Positions 37,688 through 46,914 of a stretch of 64,000 bases of DNA are shown piece by piece. Position 1 is the stretch's first letter; each line of letters opens with the position of its first letter. Under the pieces are notes generated by a model. The model was not told the origin of the DNA, made no database searches, and worked only from the letters and a program-made list of their open reading frames with translations. The DNA comes from Mojavia pulchra JT2-VF2. Lineage in GTDB: Bacteria > Cyanobacteriota > Cyanobacteriia > Cyanobacteriales > Nostocaceae. The stretch covers positions 1-64,000 of the forward strand of contig JAHHHN010000023.1 in the NCBI GenBank assembly GCA_019359325.1. The letters are read 5' to 3'. The translations under genes and the position numbers were made by a program.

Positions 37688-38257
37688 TTAAAGTCTTAAA
37701 AAAACTGGAATGCGGAAACAATATTGCTGAATTTTATCACTATAACTTGATAATTGCTGTTTAGAAAAAGTCAATTTATCCCAGATTTTAATATTAGTTA
37801 ACTTAGCCATACCTGAAGGTAGTTCAAGTACATGAGTAGCAATAGGAGCCGTATATATAGGACAAGGTTGATGATGACAGGGAATAGCATTATGTACAAC
37901 TCTTGTCACTATTCCTTGATGAATAAATATTATGTCGAGAGGAAAGTTTACTTTATACATCCAAAAAGCAGCTTTTTTATAAGGTTTACCCAAATTGAAT
38001 AACATTCCGCGATCGCTTTTGAGACTAGAACGATATTTCAATCCTTTATTTAACTCCTCTGGTCTAGTTGCAACTTCCAGCTTAAATGTTCGATTGTCAT
38101 GGGTGAAACTATGAGTTAAAGGTAAATACTGGGGGCGAGAGGTGAAAAATCCTAACGTAACAGTGCCAACAATAATACTTATGCCAGCAATGGAACCTAG
38201 CATCTTCAATCCTTCAACGGCAATAAAATCTAGCTTTTTTGAAATTGGGAGCAACAT
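37688..38257 (-). CDS. DUF192 family membrane-anchored protein
   Basis: The 189-residue product has an N-terminal hydrophobic segment (MLGSIAGISIIVGTVTLGFF) as signal anchor and a DUF192 domain: FKLEVATRPEELNKGLKYRS, DRGMLFNLGKPYKKAAFWMY and FPLDIIFIHQGIV, then HVLELPSGMA. DUF192 proteins are small secreted beta-rich proteins of unknown function found in bacteria and archaea. The C-terminal 30 residues after GMAKLTNIKIWD are longer than usual. It lies two bases downstream of the AAA fragment, but that neighbour is broken. Confidence 0.8.
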   Translation of the reverse strand: MLLPISKKLDFIAVEGLKMLGSIAGISIIVGTVTLGFFTSRPQYLPLTHSFTHDNRTFKLEVATRPEELNKGLKYRSSLKSDRGMLFNLGKPYKKAAFWMYKVNFPLDIIFIHQGIVTRVVHNAIPCHHQPCPIYTAPIATHVLELPSGMAKLTNIKIWDKLTFSKQQLSSYSDKIQQYCFRIPVFLRL

Positions 38258-38259
38258 AA

Positions 38260-38800
38260 TTAACTAAAAATATTAATATTGCCGTGGCTGTAAACAGAAT
38301 CATCAACCATGCTCGAAGGTAGTCCTTGCAAAGAAGCTCTGTTTCGCATCTTCTCAACTTTGTCCGCTTCTCTGATTGCTAGCGGATTAATGTTGCGTCT
38401 GGCCTCTAGTAAGGCGGCAACAGTAATTTCTAATGCTGGGAGTTGGGAATAGAGATAGTCGTTTCTGGAACCCTCAAACATTTGGCAGAAAGTTGAAGCT
38501 GCGGCTTTTTCGACAATGGCTCCGATTTCTGCACCGACGCAACGATAGGTTTCTTTCAGGAGCCTGCGCCATTCTTCCTCACTGTACGCATTCCCCCCAT
38601 TACGGAAACGCTCATCAAATCTTGCCAAGTGAATTTTGAATATTTCGTGTCTTTCCCCGTTGTTAGGTAAATCTACTTTAAAAATGTCATCAAACCGTCC
38701 ACATCGTGTCAGTTCTGGCGGTAGCAATTCTAAATTGTTAGCTGAGGCAATAATTAAGACATTACTCGTTCGCTCTTGCATCCATGTCAATTTGCCACCG
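38260..38800 (-). pseudogene. AAA+ ATPase C-terminal part, cut by an IS fragment
   Basis: The frame begins LTWMQERTSNVLIIASANN and continues LLPPELTRCGRFDDIFKVDL (sensor 1 and arginine-finger region) and NNGERHEIFKIHLARF, then a helical lid ending MVDDSVYSHGNINIF. This is the second half of an Ycf46/FtsH-like AAA+ module. Walker A and Walker B lie upstream in intact relatives and are missing, replaced at about 38800 by transposase sequence. Inactive. Confidence 0.75.
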
Positions 38801-38965
38801 TTGATAGTAAAGTTGAACTATTTTTAAAGTAGGATAGATTGTTTGATCTAATAGAGTTGTAATCAAACTAACTCGTTGGCTACGAAAACCAGGAATAACA
38901 ATGTAGTAGTAAATTTCTCTAACAGTTATAGAAGGAGGTAAAGTGGAAAATTCATCCTGGCTCAA
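38800..38965 (-). pseudogene. IS4-type transposase fragment
   Basis: About 52 residues read LPPSITVREIYYYIVIPGFR, SQRVSLITTLLD and TLKIVQLYYQRWQ, typical of the region around the catalytic Glu of IS4-type transposases (normally YRQRWQVEL). The fragment is joined directly to the AAA remnant, and no inverted repeat is visible. Confidence 0.65.
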
Positions 38966-39155
38966 TCCTTTTTACTGTTTAATTAATGAAATCATTGGGA
39001 ATTTTTGAATGAAAGTTATGATCAGGAAACTTCCTATTAAATAGCCGAGCGCCATGCTTTGACACTAAAGTTGAATGTTAATAAGCATGACTTTTACATG
39101 TTAATTTCAGTAATTCTGGGAGAGAATTAGTAAAAATATCTGGCTCTAATTTGTT

Positions 39156-40055
39156 TTACTTTGTTTTACTACGAGACAACATTAAAATTAAATCTTGATT
39201 AAATAAAGGATGTATTGGTAGGCTTGAAGGTTTTTTGCAGCCAGTGAGTTGTAAAGTTATTTCAGCAATATGAAAAGTTTTTCGGATGTGATTTTCCAAC
39301 TTATTGAGTAAGCGATCGCGTTCTTGGATAGTTGCACATTCAACTGTCAAATTGGCACACAGCATTATCTGATTCAAGCTAAGTGCCCAGATATGGAGCT
39401 TTTCTACTTGCACAACACCAGGAAAAGATTTGAGAGATATTTCGACCTCAACGGGGTCAATTGATTCTGGTGCATACTCTAAAAAAATCTTTAAACTTTC
39501 TTGCACTAAAGGTAAAGCACTTAAACCCGTAAAAATTGCAACTACTAAACTAACAGCGACATCTGCCCACCACCAATCCCAAAGATGAACTGCTATAGCA
39601 GCTATAATTACGCCAACAGAACTAACAGTATCGGCAATGACATGAAGCAAAGCTCCCCGCAGATTTAAATCGTCGTGAGTATGAGGATGAAGCAAAGTAA
39701 TGTTGAGCAGATTGACGATTAAACCTAACACGGCAATTCCTAACATTGGTAAGCCCAAAATTGTTGCTGGATGTTGCCAGCGTTGAATAGCTTCCCATGT
39801 GATAAAAGTCGCGATTATAAGCAAACCTAATCCATTCAACAAAGCTGCTAAAACTTCTATCCGCTGATTTCCAAAGGTTGCTTTTTTCTGAGATGGTTGC
39901 TGTGATAAAAAACTAGCAATTAGCGAGATCGCCAAAGCTGTAATATCCGATAAAATGTGTCCAGCATCTGCCTGTAAAGATAAACTTTGACTCCATAAGC
40001 CCACACTCCATTCAGCAATAAAAAAAACAGCAAGTAAACCTATCGTTCTCCACAA
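39156..40055 (-). CDS. cation diffusion facilitator (CDF) transporter
   Basis: The product (about 299 residues; TTG 40055 or a nearby codon as start) has six membrane helices. Metal-site motifs are ADAGHILSD in helix 2 and HVIADTVSS in helix 5, with the His-rich loop HPHTHDD between helices 4 and 5. The cytoplasmic C-terminal domain includes VQVEKLHIWALS. CDF proteins export Zn2+ or related ions using the proton gradient; HxxxD pairs suggest Zn2+. The His-rich cytoplasmic N-terminus common in relatives is missing, so the start may be truncated. Confidence 0.85.
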   Translation of the reverse strand: MWRTIGLLAVFFIAEWSVGLWSQSLSLQADAGHILSDITALAISLIASFLSQQPSQKKATFGNQRIEVLAALLNGLGLLIIATFITWEAIQRWQHPATILGLPMLGIAVLGLIVNLLNITLLHPHTHDDLNLRGALLHVIADTVSSVGVIIAAIAVHLWDWWWADVAVSLVVAIFTGLSALPLVQESLKIFLEYAPESIDPVEVEISLKSFPGVVQVEKLHIWALSLNQIMLCANLTVECATIQERDRLLNKLENHIRKTFHIAEITLQLTGCKKPSSLPIHPLFNQDLILMLSRSKTK

Positions 40056-40475
40056 AACCTTGGCTTTTTACTGATTATTAAATACTTTTACCGAAGCATT
40101 TGCACATCCACAATATTGAAGTGAAAGCATTACTTAAAAAACCTTTTACAGTACAGTATTAGCTCAAAAAATCCTGTAATATTGCTTATTCCGCTGCCTT
40201 CGTCTCCGTTCGCGCAGCCTCTACGACAGGAGAAGAAGGGCTAGGCATTTTATTACGGGTTCGGGCCGAATGGCACGAAGAGTGCGCGTTATTTGTTGAG
40301 GCAAGCTGTTCTTGAGCGCTTTTGTGCTGGGGCAGACAAAGAAATAAGTGAATTCTAGGCTATTCTAGTATTTATAAATACAACTTTTCCTCTTTACTCC
40401 CCCAGCCTAAAGAGCTTTTCAAGCGTGTCATTCGGGTTCGGGCCTAAGTCTTTGTGCGAAACAAAATTTATTCCT
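40056..40475. other. intergenic stretch with repeat debris
   Basis: A GGGTTCGGGCC motif occurs near 40257 and 40434, and TTCGCGCAGCCTCTACGACAG near 40209 resembles a dispersed repeat. No gene is supported. Confidence 0.4.
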
Positions 40476-40603
40476 TTAGGGCCCGTGCAAAAATAAGTTG
40501 CTTGCTGCTTTATTTATGCAAGTAACCCAGACATCGCGGCTTTGGACAGCGACGACTTTTATGTCGTCGCAAAGCAGCAAGCAACTTATGAGAGCGGGGA
40601 TGC
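40476..40603 (-). repeat. hairpin repeat/MITE directly after a stop codon (copy 2)
   Basis: Nearly identical to 29809-29940, with the same arms and the inner GCGACGAC/GTCGTCGC stem. Its edge adjoins the stop codon of the gene at 40604-41158. Confidence 0.75.
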
Positions 40604-41158
40604 TTAATCAGCAACGCCAGAAATAGTAGTTGCACCGACCGCCATTACTTGAGACCATTCACTGACGCGGTTGTTATCTAAGACGGCTCGCACTCGATAA
40701 CCAAGCTGAATTTTATGCATTAACAAGATTAAATCACGGTTGAGTAATCCTTGTGACAAATGGTTTTCATTAGATGCAGCTTGTATACGAAAGCAGCGAT
40801 CGCTTTGTCGTTTCAACTTGGGAGACTTGCCTTCCATAAGCACCGTTTGCAGTTCGTATGCTTCAGCTTCAGGATATGCTTCCCAGCAAAGTTGCCAGTA
40901 AGTCGACCAGCGAATTAACTCGGCTGGTAATTCCTAGACTTCATCCGACAATGTAGACACAAGTCCGGTGACTGAAGGTTGTACCACTTGAGGCTGACTG
41001 GAGGTAATATCAGCAGTTACAGGGTTTATAAATCCTGGTTGCCCAACCTTCTGTGCAGCTATAGATAAACCGTCATCAACAATTAGTATCAGCCCGAATA
41101 TCAAAGTTAACAGCAGCATCAATCGTAGGCATTCTAGTATTGTGCGACGTTTCAACAT
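40604..41158 (-). pseudogene. exported protein interrupted by one amber codon, unrecognised
   Basis: One frame of 184 codons from ATG 41158 is interrupted only by TAG at 40934-40936. The first part has a long hydrophobic segment (CLRLMLLLTLIFGLILIV), a signal peptide or anchor. The part after the amber is well formed (LPAELIRWSTYWQLCWEAYP, RDLILLMHKIQLGYRVRAVL) and could be a binding domain. One substitution (for example CAG to TAG) explains the state. The 3' half alone has an ATG at 40843, weakly placed. No family recognised. Confidence 0.6.
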
Positions 41159-41159
41159 T

Positions 41160-41560
41160 ATTTCTTGATACCTAATAACTTTCACATTTAATAAAGTACA
41201 AATTAATACATCAAGCAATTAACAAATCATTGTAATATTATTTGCTGTTTAACACTAGAGTTTTAGATATTGATAAAATTTATGGAAATAATAAAAATAA
41301 TATTAAATTTATAATGGAAAACTGTGTTGTAAAAATAATGATTTACTAAAAAAAGTTATCTATCTTAAGGAATAAAATTAGATTAATTGCTGCTAGTAAA
41401 AGATAATCAGTATAGAGAATAGATTTTTTTAACTCATGTAGGACTGCTATAGGTGATATTCCTATGACTACGAACGCAGTCATAGGAATTGAAGTATAGG
41501 TTAGGACATTAACTCCTCATAAAACCTAAACTGTATGAGACTTTCAAGCTTGTTCACTCT
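41160..41560. other. AT-rich intergenic stretch
   Basis: It contains an inverted repeat CCTATGACT/AGTCATAGG at about 41460-41488 and no supported gene. Confidence 0.4.
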
Positions 41561-41564
41561 AAAT

Positions 41565-41685
41565 TTAAGTCTGTGCAGATTGAAATACACGCGCTTTGTG
41601 CTTTCCTTGTGGATGTTCTGGGTTGAGACAATACCCGGCGATTTTCTCTGTTTCAACGATAGCGCGTTCAGGGTTAAGCAGTTTC
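41565..41685 (-). pseudogene. DUF6883-like fragment
   Basis: The minus strand reads MKLLNPERAIVETEKIAGYC then LNPEHPQGKHKARVFQSA. I associate this opening (NPxHPxGKxKARVF) with the small DUF6883-type proteins of cyanobacteria. The rest of the domain is missing, and the frame stops three codons later. Confidence 0.5.
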
Positions 41686-41878
41686 ATAATCCGTTCGCAT
41701 TGCTCCCAGTTCTGATCTGGGAAAAGCGATCGCCCCAATAAAAGAACCTTAATAATGGAGAGTAGCCCAGGCACAATTTCCCAATTTGGCAAAAGCGATC
41801 GCAGACTAACCAATTACACACAACGGATAAAGAGCCACTAGCTCCCGTGAACAGCGAGGAGCAAAACGAAAAAAGTCA

Positions 41879-41992
41879 TTATCGATAAACAGATATTGGG
41901 CTGGCATATTCCAGCAATCCTTCCCATCCCCAGACCCATGCAGTTTTTACTAGGATCTCTTTACCGTTGCTGAATTTGATAAATTCTCCACC
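41879..41992 (-). pseudogene. small gene fragment, homologue of 5448-5540
   Basis: The minus strand reads GGGEFIKFSNGKEILVKTAW and EGLLEYASPISVYR before a stop. It corresponds to the fragment near 5.5 kb and stays open somewhat upstream (to about 42020) without a start. Unknown family. Confidence 0.45.
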
Positions 41993-42041
41993 TCCGTCAA
42001 AAAATACATCAACTGATACTCCCCATACATTAGATAAGGCT

Positions 42042-42257
42042 ATGGAGGGCTGGAAAGGGTTAAAACTGAGGTTGAGGCAGGGGTTAGAGAATGCTAGTCA
42101 GTTCTACACTGAGCTTGTTTCCAAAGTCGGTGAGGCTGTTGGTGTTGCTGATGGTGAACCAGTATGGAATCGATATTTGGGACAATGGCAGGCCTGTGTT
42201 AACTTTGCGGACGGTTGTAGGGCTGTGGTGTGCGATTGGCTAGCGGTAGTGGGGTAG
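42042..42257 (+). CDS. possible 71-residue protein or fragment
   Basis: ATG 42042 opens a well-composed frame (EGWKGLKLRLRQGLENASQF; WNRYLGQWQACVNFADGCRA) ending at 42257. It looks like the C-terminal part of a larger plasmid-type protein, since upstream sequence is antisense to another fragment. No family recognised. Confidence 0.35.
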   Translation: MEGWKGLKLRLRQGLENASQFYTELVSKVGEAVGVADGEPVWNRYLGQWQACVNFADGCRAVVCDWLAVVG

Positions 42258-42328
42258 GTGATACACTCACACAGCTGATGCCTATTAATTACCGAGATTG
42301 ACTTGAAAGCCATTGTCGATCAAGCCCA

Positions 42329-42781
42329 TTACTGTGAGTCGGTTATTTTGCAGTTTCTGAGTTTGGGGCAAATAATTTCTATTGCCTTGCCCTTGAAAAA
42401 CACAATTGTATGTTTGTTATCTCCTCCATCTCCTAAAGCGGCTCGTTTATGGATGCTCATTTTTTCCATTTCCCTGATAGTATTCTCAAAGAAATTCGAT
42501 TCATGTCCACAGTCGCAACGAAAGGATGATGGATACAGTTCTATTGCCATCTTAAAAGTCACAGTTTTTACAAGTGAGAGCTGATTTGTAAACTTGCTGA
42601 AAATCCTTGATGATAAAGCTTTCAGAAATTGAACGCCTGAACTGCCTAGAGATTGAAAGTCATATTGAGTAAGGGTTGAAGCGTTCTTAAGATTTTCTTT
42701 ACGAATCAGATCTGAGCTAATTCGGGCTGCTGCTATTAACAAACGAGAGCTTGACCGTTGAGACCGAGTGTAAGGGTGCAA
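42329..42781 (-). CDS. hypothetical protein with a Cys/His cluster
   Basis: The 150-residue frame has a basic N-terminus and a more conserved-looking C-terminal half with FRCDCGHESNFFENTIREME and KHTIVFFKGKAIEIICPKL. The C-x-C-G-H plus a later ICP suggests a small metal-binding site, but not a standard zinc ribbon. The N-terminal 60 residues may be an extension. Family unknown. Confidence 0.45.
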   Translation of the reverse strand: MHPYTRSQRSSSRLLIAAARISSDLIRKENLKNASTLTQYDFQSLGSSGVQFLKALSSRIFSKFTNQLSLVKTVTFKMAIELYPSSFRCDCGHESNFFENTIREMEKMSIHKRAALGDGGDNKHTIVFFKGKAIEIICPKLRNCKITDSQ

Positions 42782-42982
42782 GGGTAAATCAGAAAATTTT
42801 ATATACTTTAATACCGCGTATATGTACTGCTTAAACGCTTACATTTTGCCCCTAGCCTAGTGGCTGACAGCTATGCCATATCTATTCTTGATGATAAAAG
42901 TCACAACCACTTTTGGGAATTATAAACTGGACAACCTTTGTTGAGGGTTACTGGCCTTCAGCTATCTGCACGGAGACAAGAA

Positions 42983-45415
42983 ATGCAGCAAACTACGATA
43001 AAGCAGCAATTCCTACCCAACCTGGATCGTCCATTTATAATAGCAGCACTGACTATTCCTATTGTTCACCTCGGACTTGGATACATAGGTTTATCCATGA
43101 CATTTATCGGTGGTGCGTCAGCATTTTGGCCTTCATTCGGTGTGTTTTTAGCAGGAATGTTATTGGTAGGCTATCGGGTCTGGCCCATCATATTTTTAAG
43201 TGATTTTATTGTTAGTTATATTCTCTTTTTTAAGAACAATCTTTTAATTAGTACTATCATTCCGGCTATCAACTTAATTACTCCTTTCGTAGCAACTTTT
43301 TTAATTCAAAAGTTTATTAAGCGTCGCCATTTCTTAGAGCGATCGCAAGATATTTTTAAATTTATAGTTTTGACTATACCCAGTCCCCTCATCAGTTCGA
43401 TCTTGGCTGCACTAACGCTTTGTATTAGTGGTATTGCACCTTGGTCAATATTTAATAACGTTTGTCGAACTTGGCTGACATCAGACAGCACAGGTATTTT
43501 AATTGTTACACCTTTAGTGCTGGCATGGTTGCAAAAATCTCCATCGCCAAGAAGCTTTCATCGCCGACAAATTCTTGAACTTGCATTTGTCTTACTGTCA
43601 ATGATGGCAATTGTGCGGGTTGCCTTTTCAGGGGGATACCCTATCGAATACATGATCATTCCTCCGTTGATTTGGACAGCATTTCGATTTGAGGCGCGGA
43701 TATCGACTCTAGCTGTAATGATTGTGTCAGCGATCGCAGTTTTTGGCACTATTAAAGGCTTCGGTTCTTTTGCTAAACAACTCTCGCCGAATGAATCACT
43801 CATCTTACTGCAATCATTCATTTGCGTTATCGCTATCACTACCTTTGTAATTTCTGCTGTAACTAGTGAAAACCAAAGGTCAGCAATGATACTGCGGCAA
43901 GCCAATGATGAACTAGAACGACGAGTTGAAGAACGAACAGCCCAACTCAAGGAAGCAAAAAATGTTGCCGAAGTTGCCAATCAAGCCAAAAGTGAATTTC
44001 TCGCCAACATGAGCCACGAATTAAGAACACCGCTGAATGGCATCCTCGGTTATACTCAAATCCTCCAACAAACTGAAACCTTATCAGAAAAAGGATACAA
44101 AGGAATTGAAATCATCCATCAATGCGGCTTTCATCTATTAAATTTAATTAACGACGTGCTGGATTTGTCTAAAATCGAAGCTCGCAAAATGGAGTTGCAT
44201 ACAATAGATTTTCATTTTCCCTCATTTCTAGAAGGAGTTGTTGAAATCTGCCGCATTAAGGCTGATCAAAAAGTGGTTTCTTTTAAGTATCAGCCCGATC
44301 CTCAACTTCCAGTTGGTATTTATGCTGATGAGAAAAGACTGCGACAAGTTCTAATTAATCTTTTGGGTAACGCAATCAAATTTACAGACAAAGGAGGAGT
44401 AACTTTAAAAGTAAATGTCATTAGTCAAGAAACACAACAAGTGGCAAATGACCAAGAACACATCACTAATTATAAAATCCGTTTTCAAGTAGAAGATACC
44501 GGGGTTGGGATGACATCGGCGCAATTGCAGAAAATCTTCCTTCCCTTTGAGCAAGTCGGAGAAATCAAAAAACAGTCCGAAGGAACCGGATTAGGATTAG
44601 CTATTAGTCAAAAAATTGTCCACCTCATGGGCAGCAGTTTGGAAGTGGAAAGTCAACCTGGTAAAGGTAGTGTTTTCTGGTTTGAAGTGAAATTAAGAGA
44701 AGCAAAACAATGGGCTGCAAGTTCTAGGGTGATGCAACAAGGAACTATCACAGGCTATCAGGGCAACAAACGCACCATCTTAGTAGTAGATGATAAATGG
44801 GAAAACCGTTCGGTAATCATAAATTTACTAGAACCAATAGGATTTGAGCTAATAGAAGCTAGTAATGGCAAAGAGGGGATTGATCAGGCTGTTGCATCTC
44901 AACCTGACTTGATCATTACTGATATAGTCATGCCTGTAATGGATGGTTTTGACTTAATTCGCTACATCAAGCAATCTGCTCAGTTAAAAAATATTGCCAT
45001 AATTGCTTCTTCTGCAAGTGTGTTTGACAGCGATAAAAATCAGAGTTTAGATGTTGGTGCAGATGCCTTTTTATCTAAACCTGTTGTAGCTGAAAACTTG
45101 CTGGAATTACTGCGGTTAAAACTAAATTTAGTATGGATTTATGCAGCAATATCAGAAGTTGATTTAAATCGAAAGCAAACTAATAATCAGTCAGATTATC
45201 AGGATATCTCTTTACCTGCGATTGAATTTTTGACTTGCTTGCATGAATTAGCAAAAAATGGCGATGTCGATGGGATATTGCATGAAGTTAATAACTTGAA
45301 AACTAATCACCCTTTTTATGTTGATTTTACTCAACAAGTGATCCAGCTTGCCGAAAATTTTCAAATCAAAAAACTGCGAGAAACCTTAGCCCACTGGATA
45401 AACCAGTCCAAATAA
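42983..45415 (+). CDS. MASE1 hybrid histidine kinase
   Basis: About 810 residues from ATG 42983 (GGAGA upstream), in preference to TTG 42938. Residues 15-300 form a MASE1 membrane sensor of about eight helices (FWPSFGVFLAGMLLVGYRVW). Then come a coiled coil (ANDELERRVEERTAQLKEAK), HisKA with MSHELRTPLNGILGY, HATPase (LLGNAIKFTDKGG, GTGLGLAISQKI) and a receiver (VVDDKWENRSVI, phospho-Asp in LIITDIVMPVMDG, Lys in LSKPVV). A helical C-terminal segment may be an HPt-like tail but lacks a clear His motif. The signal is unknown. It is followed 77 bp later by another kinase. Confidence 0.9.
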   Translation: MQQTTIKQQFLPNLDRPFIIAALTIPIVHLGLGYIGLSMTFIGGASAFWPSFGVFLAGMLLVGYRVWPIIFLSDFIVSYILFFKNNLLISTIIPAINLITPFVATFLIQKFIKRRHFLERSQDIFKFIVLTIPSPLISSILAALTLCISGIAPWSIFNNVCRTWLTSDSTGILIVTPLVLAWLQKSPSPRSFHRRQILELAFVLLSMMAIVRVAFSGGYPIEYMIIPPLIWTAFRFEARISTLAVMIVSAIAVFGTIKGFGSFAKQLSPNESLILLQSFICVIAITTFVISAVTSENQRSAMILRQANDELERRVEERTAQLKEAKNVAEVANQAKSEFLANMSHELRTPLNGILGYTQILQQTETLSEKGYKGIEIIHQCGFHLLNLINDVLDLSKIEARKMELHTIDFHFPSFLEGVVEICRIKADQKVVSFKYQPDPQLPVGIYADEKRLRQVLINLLGNAIKFTDKGGVTLKVNVISQETQQVANDQEHITNYKIRFQVEDTGVGMTSAQLQKIFLPFEQVGEIKKQSEGTGLGLAISQKIVHLMGSSLEVESQPGKGSVFWFEVKLREAKQWAASSRVMQQGTITGYQGNKRTILVVDDKWENRSVIINLLEPIGFELIEASNGKEGIDQAVASQPDLIITDIVMPVMDGFDLIRYIKQSAQLKNIAIIASSASVFDSDKNQSLDVGADAFLSKPVVAENLLELLRLKLNLVWIYAAISEVDLNRKQTNNQSDYQDISLPAIEFLTCLHELAKNGDVDGILHEVNNLKTNHPFYVDFTQQVIQLAENFQIKKLRETLAHWINQSK

Positions 45416-45492
45416 ATTCTGAGTAATTACTATTTAATAGTAATTATTTGTTGATTTTTTTAATTCTTCTATAAAAAATAATTTATCAACTG

Positions 45493-46746
45493 ATGAAAAA
45501 CTCTGATTTTGTATTAATCGTTGATGATAATCCAACTAATTTGTCGATACTATCACAAGCACTAAAAAGTGCAGGTTTTGCGGTTAGAGTCGCTGAAGAT
45601 GGAGAAAGTGCGATCGAACTTGTGCAGCATAAACTACCCGCTCTGATTTTGTTAGATGTGCAAATGCCGGGAATAGATGGGTTTGAAACTTGTCAGAGAC
45701 TTAAAGCTGATTCATTAACGCAAAACATTCCAATTATTTTCATGACAGCGTTGGCGGATACTGAAAATAAGTTGAAAGGACTCTCTTTAGGAGCCGTTGA
45801 TTACATTCCCAAACCTTTTGAACAAGCAGAAGTAATTGCCAGAGTGCGAATGCATTTGCAACTGAAGCAATTGACCGATAACCTTGAACAAAAGGTTACA
45901 GAGCGAACGATAGCGTTACAAAAGGCACAAGTGCAACTGGTGCAACAAGAAAAGCTTTCAATGCTTGGTCAATTGGTAGCAGGTGTAGCACATGAAATGA
46001 ATAATCCCATTAGCTGCATTGTTAGCAATATTCATCCTGCTCAAGAGTATATTGCTGATCTTACTCATGTCCTGCAATTATGTCAGCAAAATTATTCCCA
46101 ACTACCACTTGTCATTCAGGATGCGATCGCCCAAACAGATCTAGAGTTTATCTTAGAAGATTTACCAAAGCTCCTCAATTCGATGCACGTTAGCACAGAA
46201 CGAATCAAAGATATATCCATATCACTGCGAAACTTTGCCCGCACTGACACATTCACAAAGGTTCCATTTGATGTCCATGAGGGGCTTGACGATACATTAT
46301 TAATTTTGCGGCATCGTCTCAAAGGATTGGGGCAACGACCTGAAATTCAAATCATCAAACAATATGCTTCTTTACCAAAGATTGAGTGTTATCCGGGACA
46401 ACTCAATCAAGTGTTCATGAATATCTTGGCTAATGCTGTTGATGCTTTAGAAGATGTTTGGCAGCAAGGAAAGCGAGTAAATGATTATTTGACAATTAAC
46501 ATCTGCACTCAGAAGTTAAGCCCTGAATATATAACGATTCGGATTTCTGATAATGGCATTGGCATGACAGACGAGGTGAAGCAGCGAATCTTTGACAGTC
46601 TATTCACTACGAAAGCATTAGGCAAAGGTACTGGACTGGGATTGGCGATCGCTTATCAAATTGTAGTAGAAAAACATGGTGGAGCAATTAAGGTTAATTC
46701 CACACTCAATCAAGGAACTGAATTTGCAATCATGTTGCCTTTGTAG
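45493..46746 (+). CDS. receiver-histidine kinase
   Basis: This 417-residue protein begins with a receiver (1-120; VDDNPTNLS, LILLDVQMPGIDGFE, IPKPFEQ). A coiled coil and a kinase core follow, with phospho-His in LVAGVAHEMNNPISCIVSNI and the N/G boxes NILANAVDAL, ISDNGIGM and GKGTGLGLAIAYQI. REC-HK proteins relay from an upstream hybrid kinase, here presumably the MASE1 kinase just before it. No DNA-binding domain is present, so a further regulator is needed. The stop codon overlaps the edge of a MITE. Confidence 0.9.
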   Translation: MKNSDFVLIVDDNPTNLSILSQALKSAGFAVRVAEDGESAIELVQHKLPALILLDVQMPGIDGFETCQRLKADSLTQNIPIIFMTALADTENKLKGLSLGAVDYIPKPFEQAEVIARVRMHLQLKQLTDNLEQKVTERTIALQKAQVQLVQQEKLSMLGQLVAGVAHEMNNPISCIVSNIHPAQEYIADLTHVLQLCQQNYSQLPLVIQDAIAQTDLEFILEDLPKLLNSMHVSTERIKDISISLRNFARTDTFTKVPFDVHEGLDDTLLILRHRLKGLGQRPEIQIIKQYASLPKIECYPGQLNQVFMNILANAVDALEDVWQQGKRVNDYLTINICTQKLSPEYITIRISDNGIGMTDEVKQRIFDSLFTTKALGKGTGLGLAIAYQIVVEKHGGAIKVNSTLNQGTEFAIMLPL

Positions 46747-46863
46747 GACTTACGCAGTGATACGGAAAATCAAGGGTTTGGACAAGGGTATAGGGGTGCA
46801 GGGGTGTATGTGTTCCAAAGCCTTACACCCAGTCTAAACAGACAACCTTAGTGCGTAAGTCCT
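46745..46863. repeat. 119-bp MITE with 12-bp inverted ends
   Basis: AGGACTTACGCA at 46745-46756 is inverted at 46852-46863. There is no coding capacity. It overlaps the last two bases of the preceding kinase gene and abuts the IS1-type element. Confidence 0.7.
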
Positions 46864-46914
46864 GGAGACAAATTTGGCGTTGCATAATAAAGGGATGAAT
46901 TGAGGTGTTCTACT

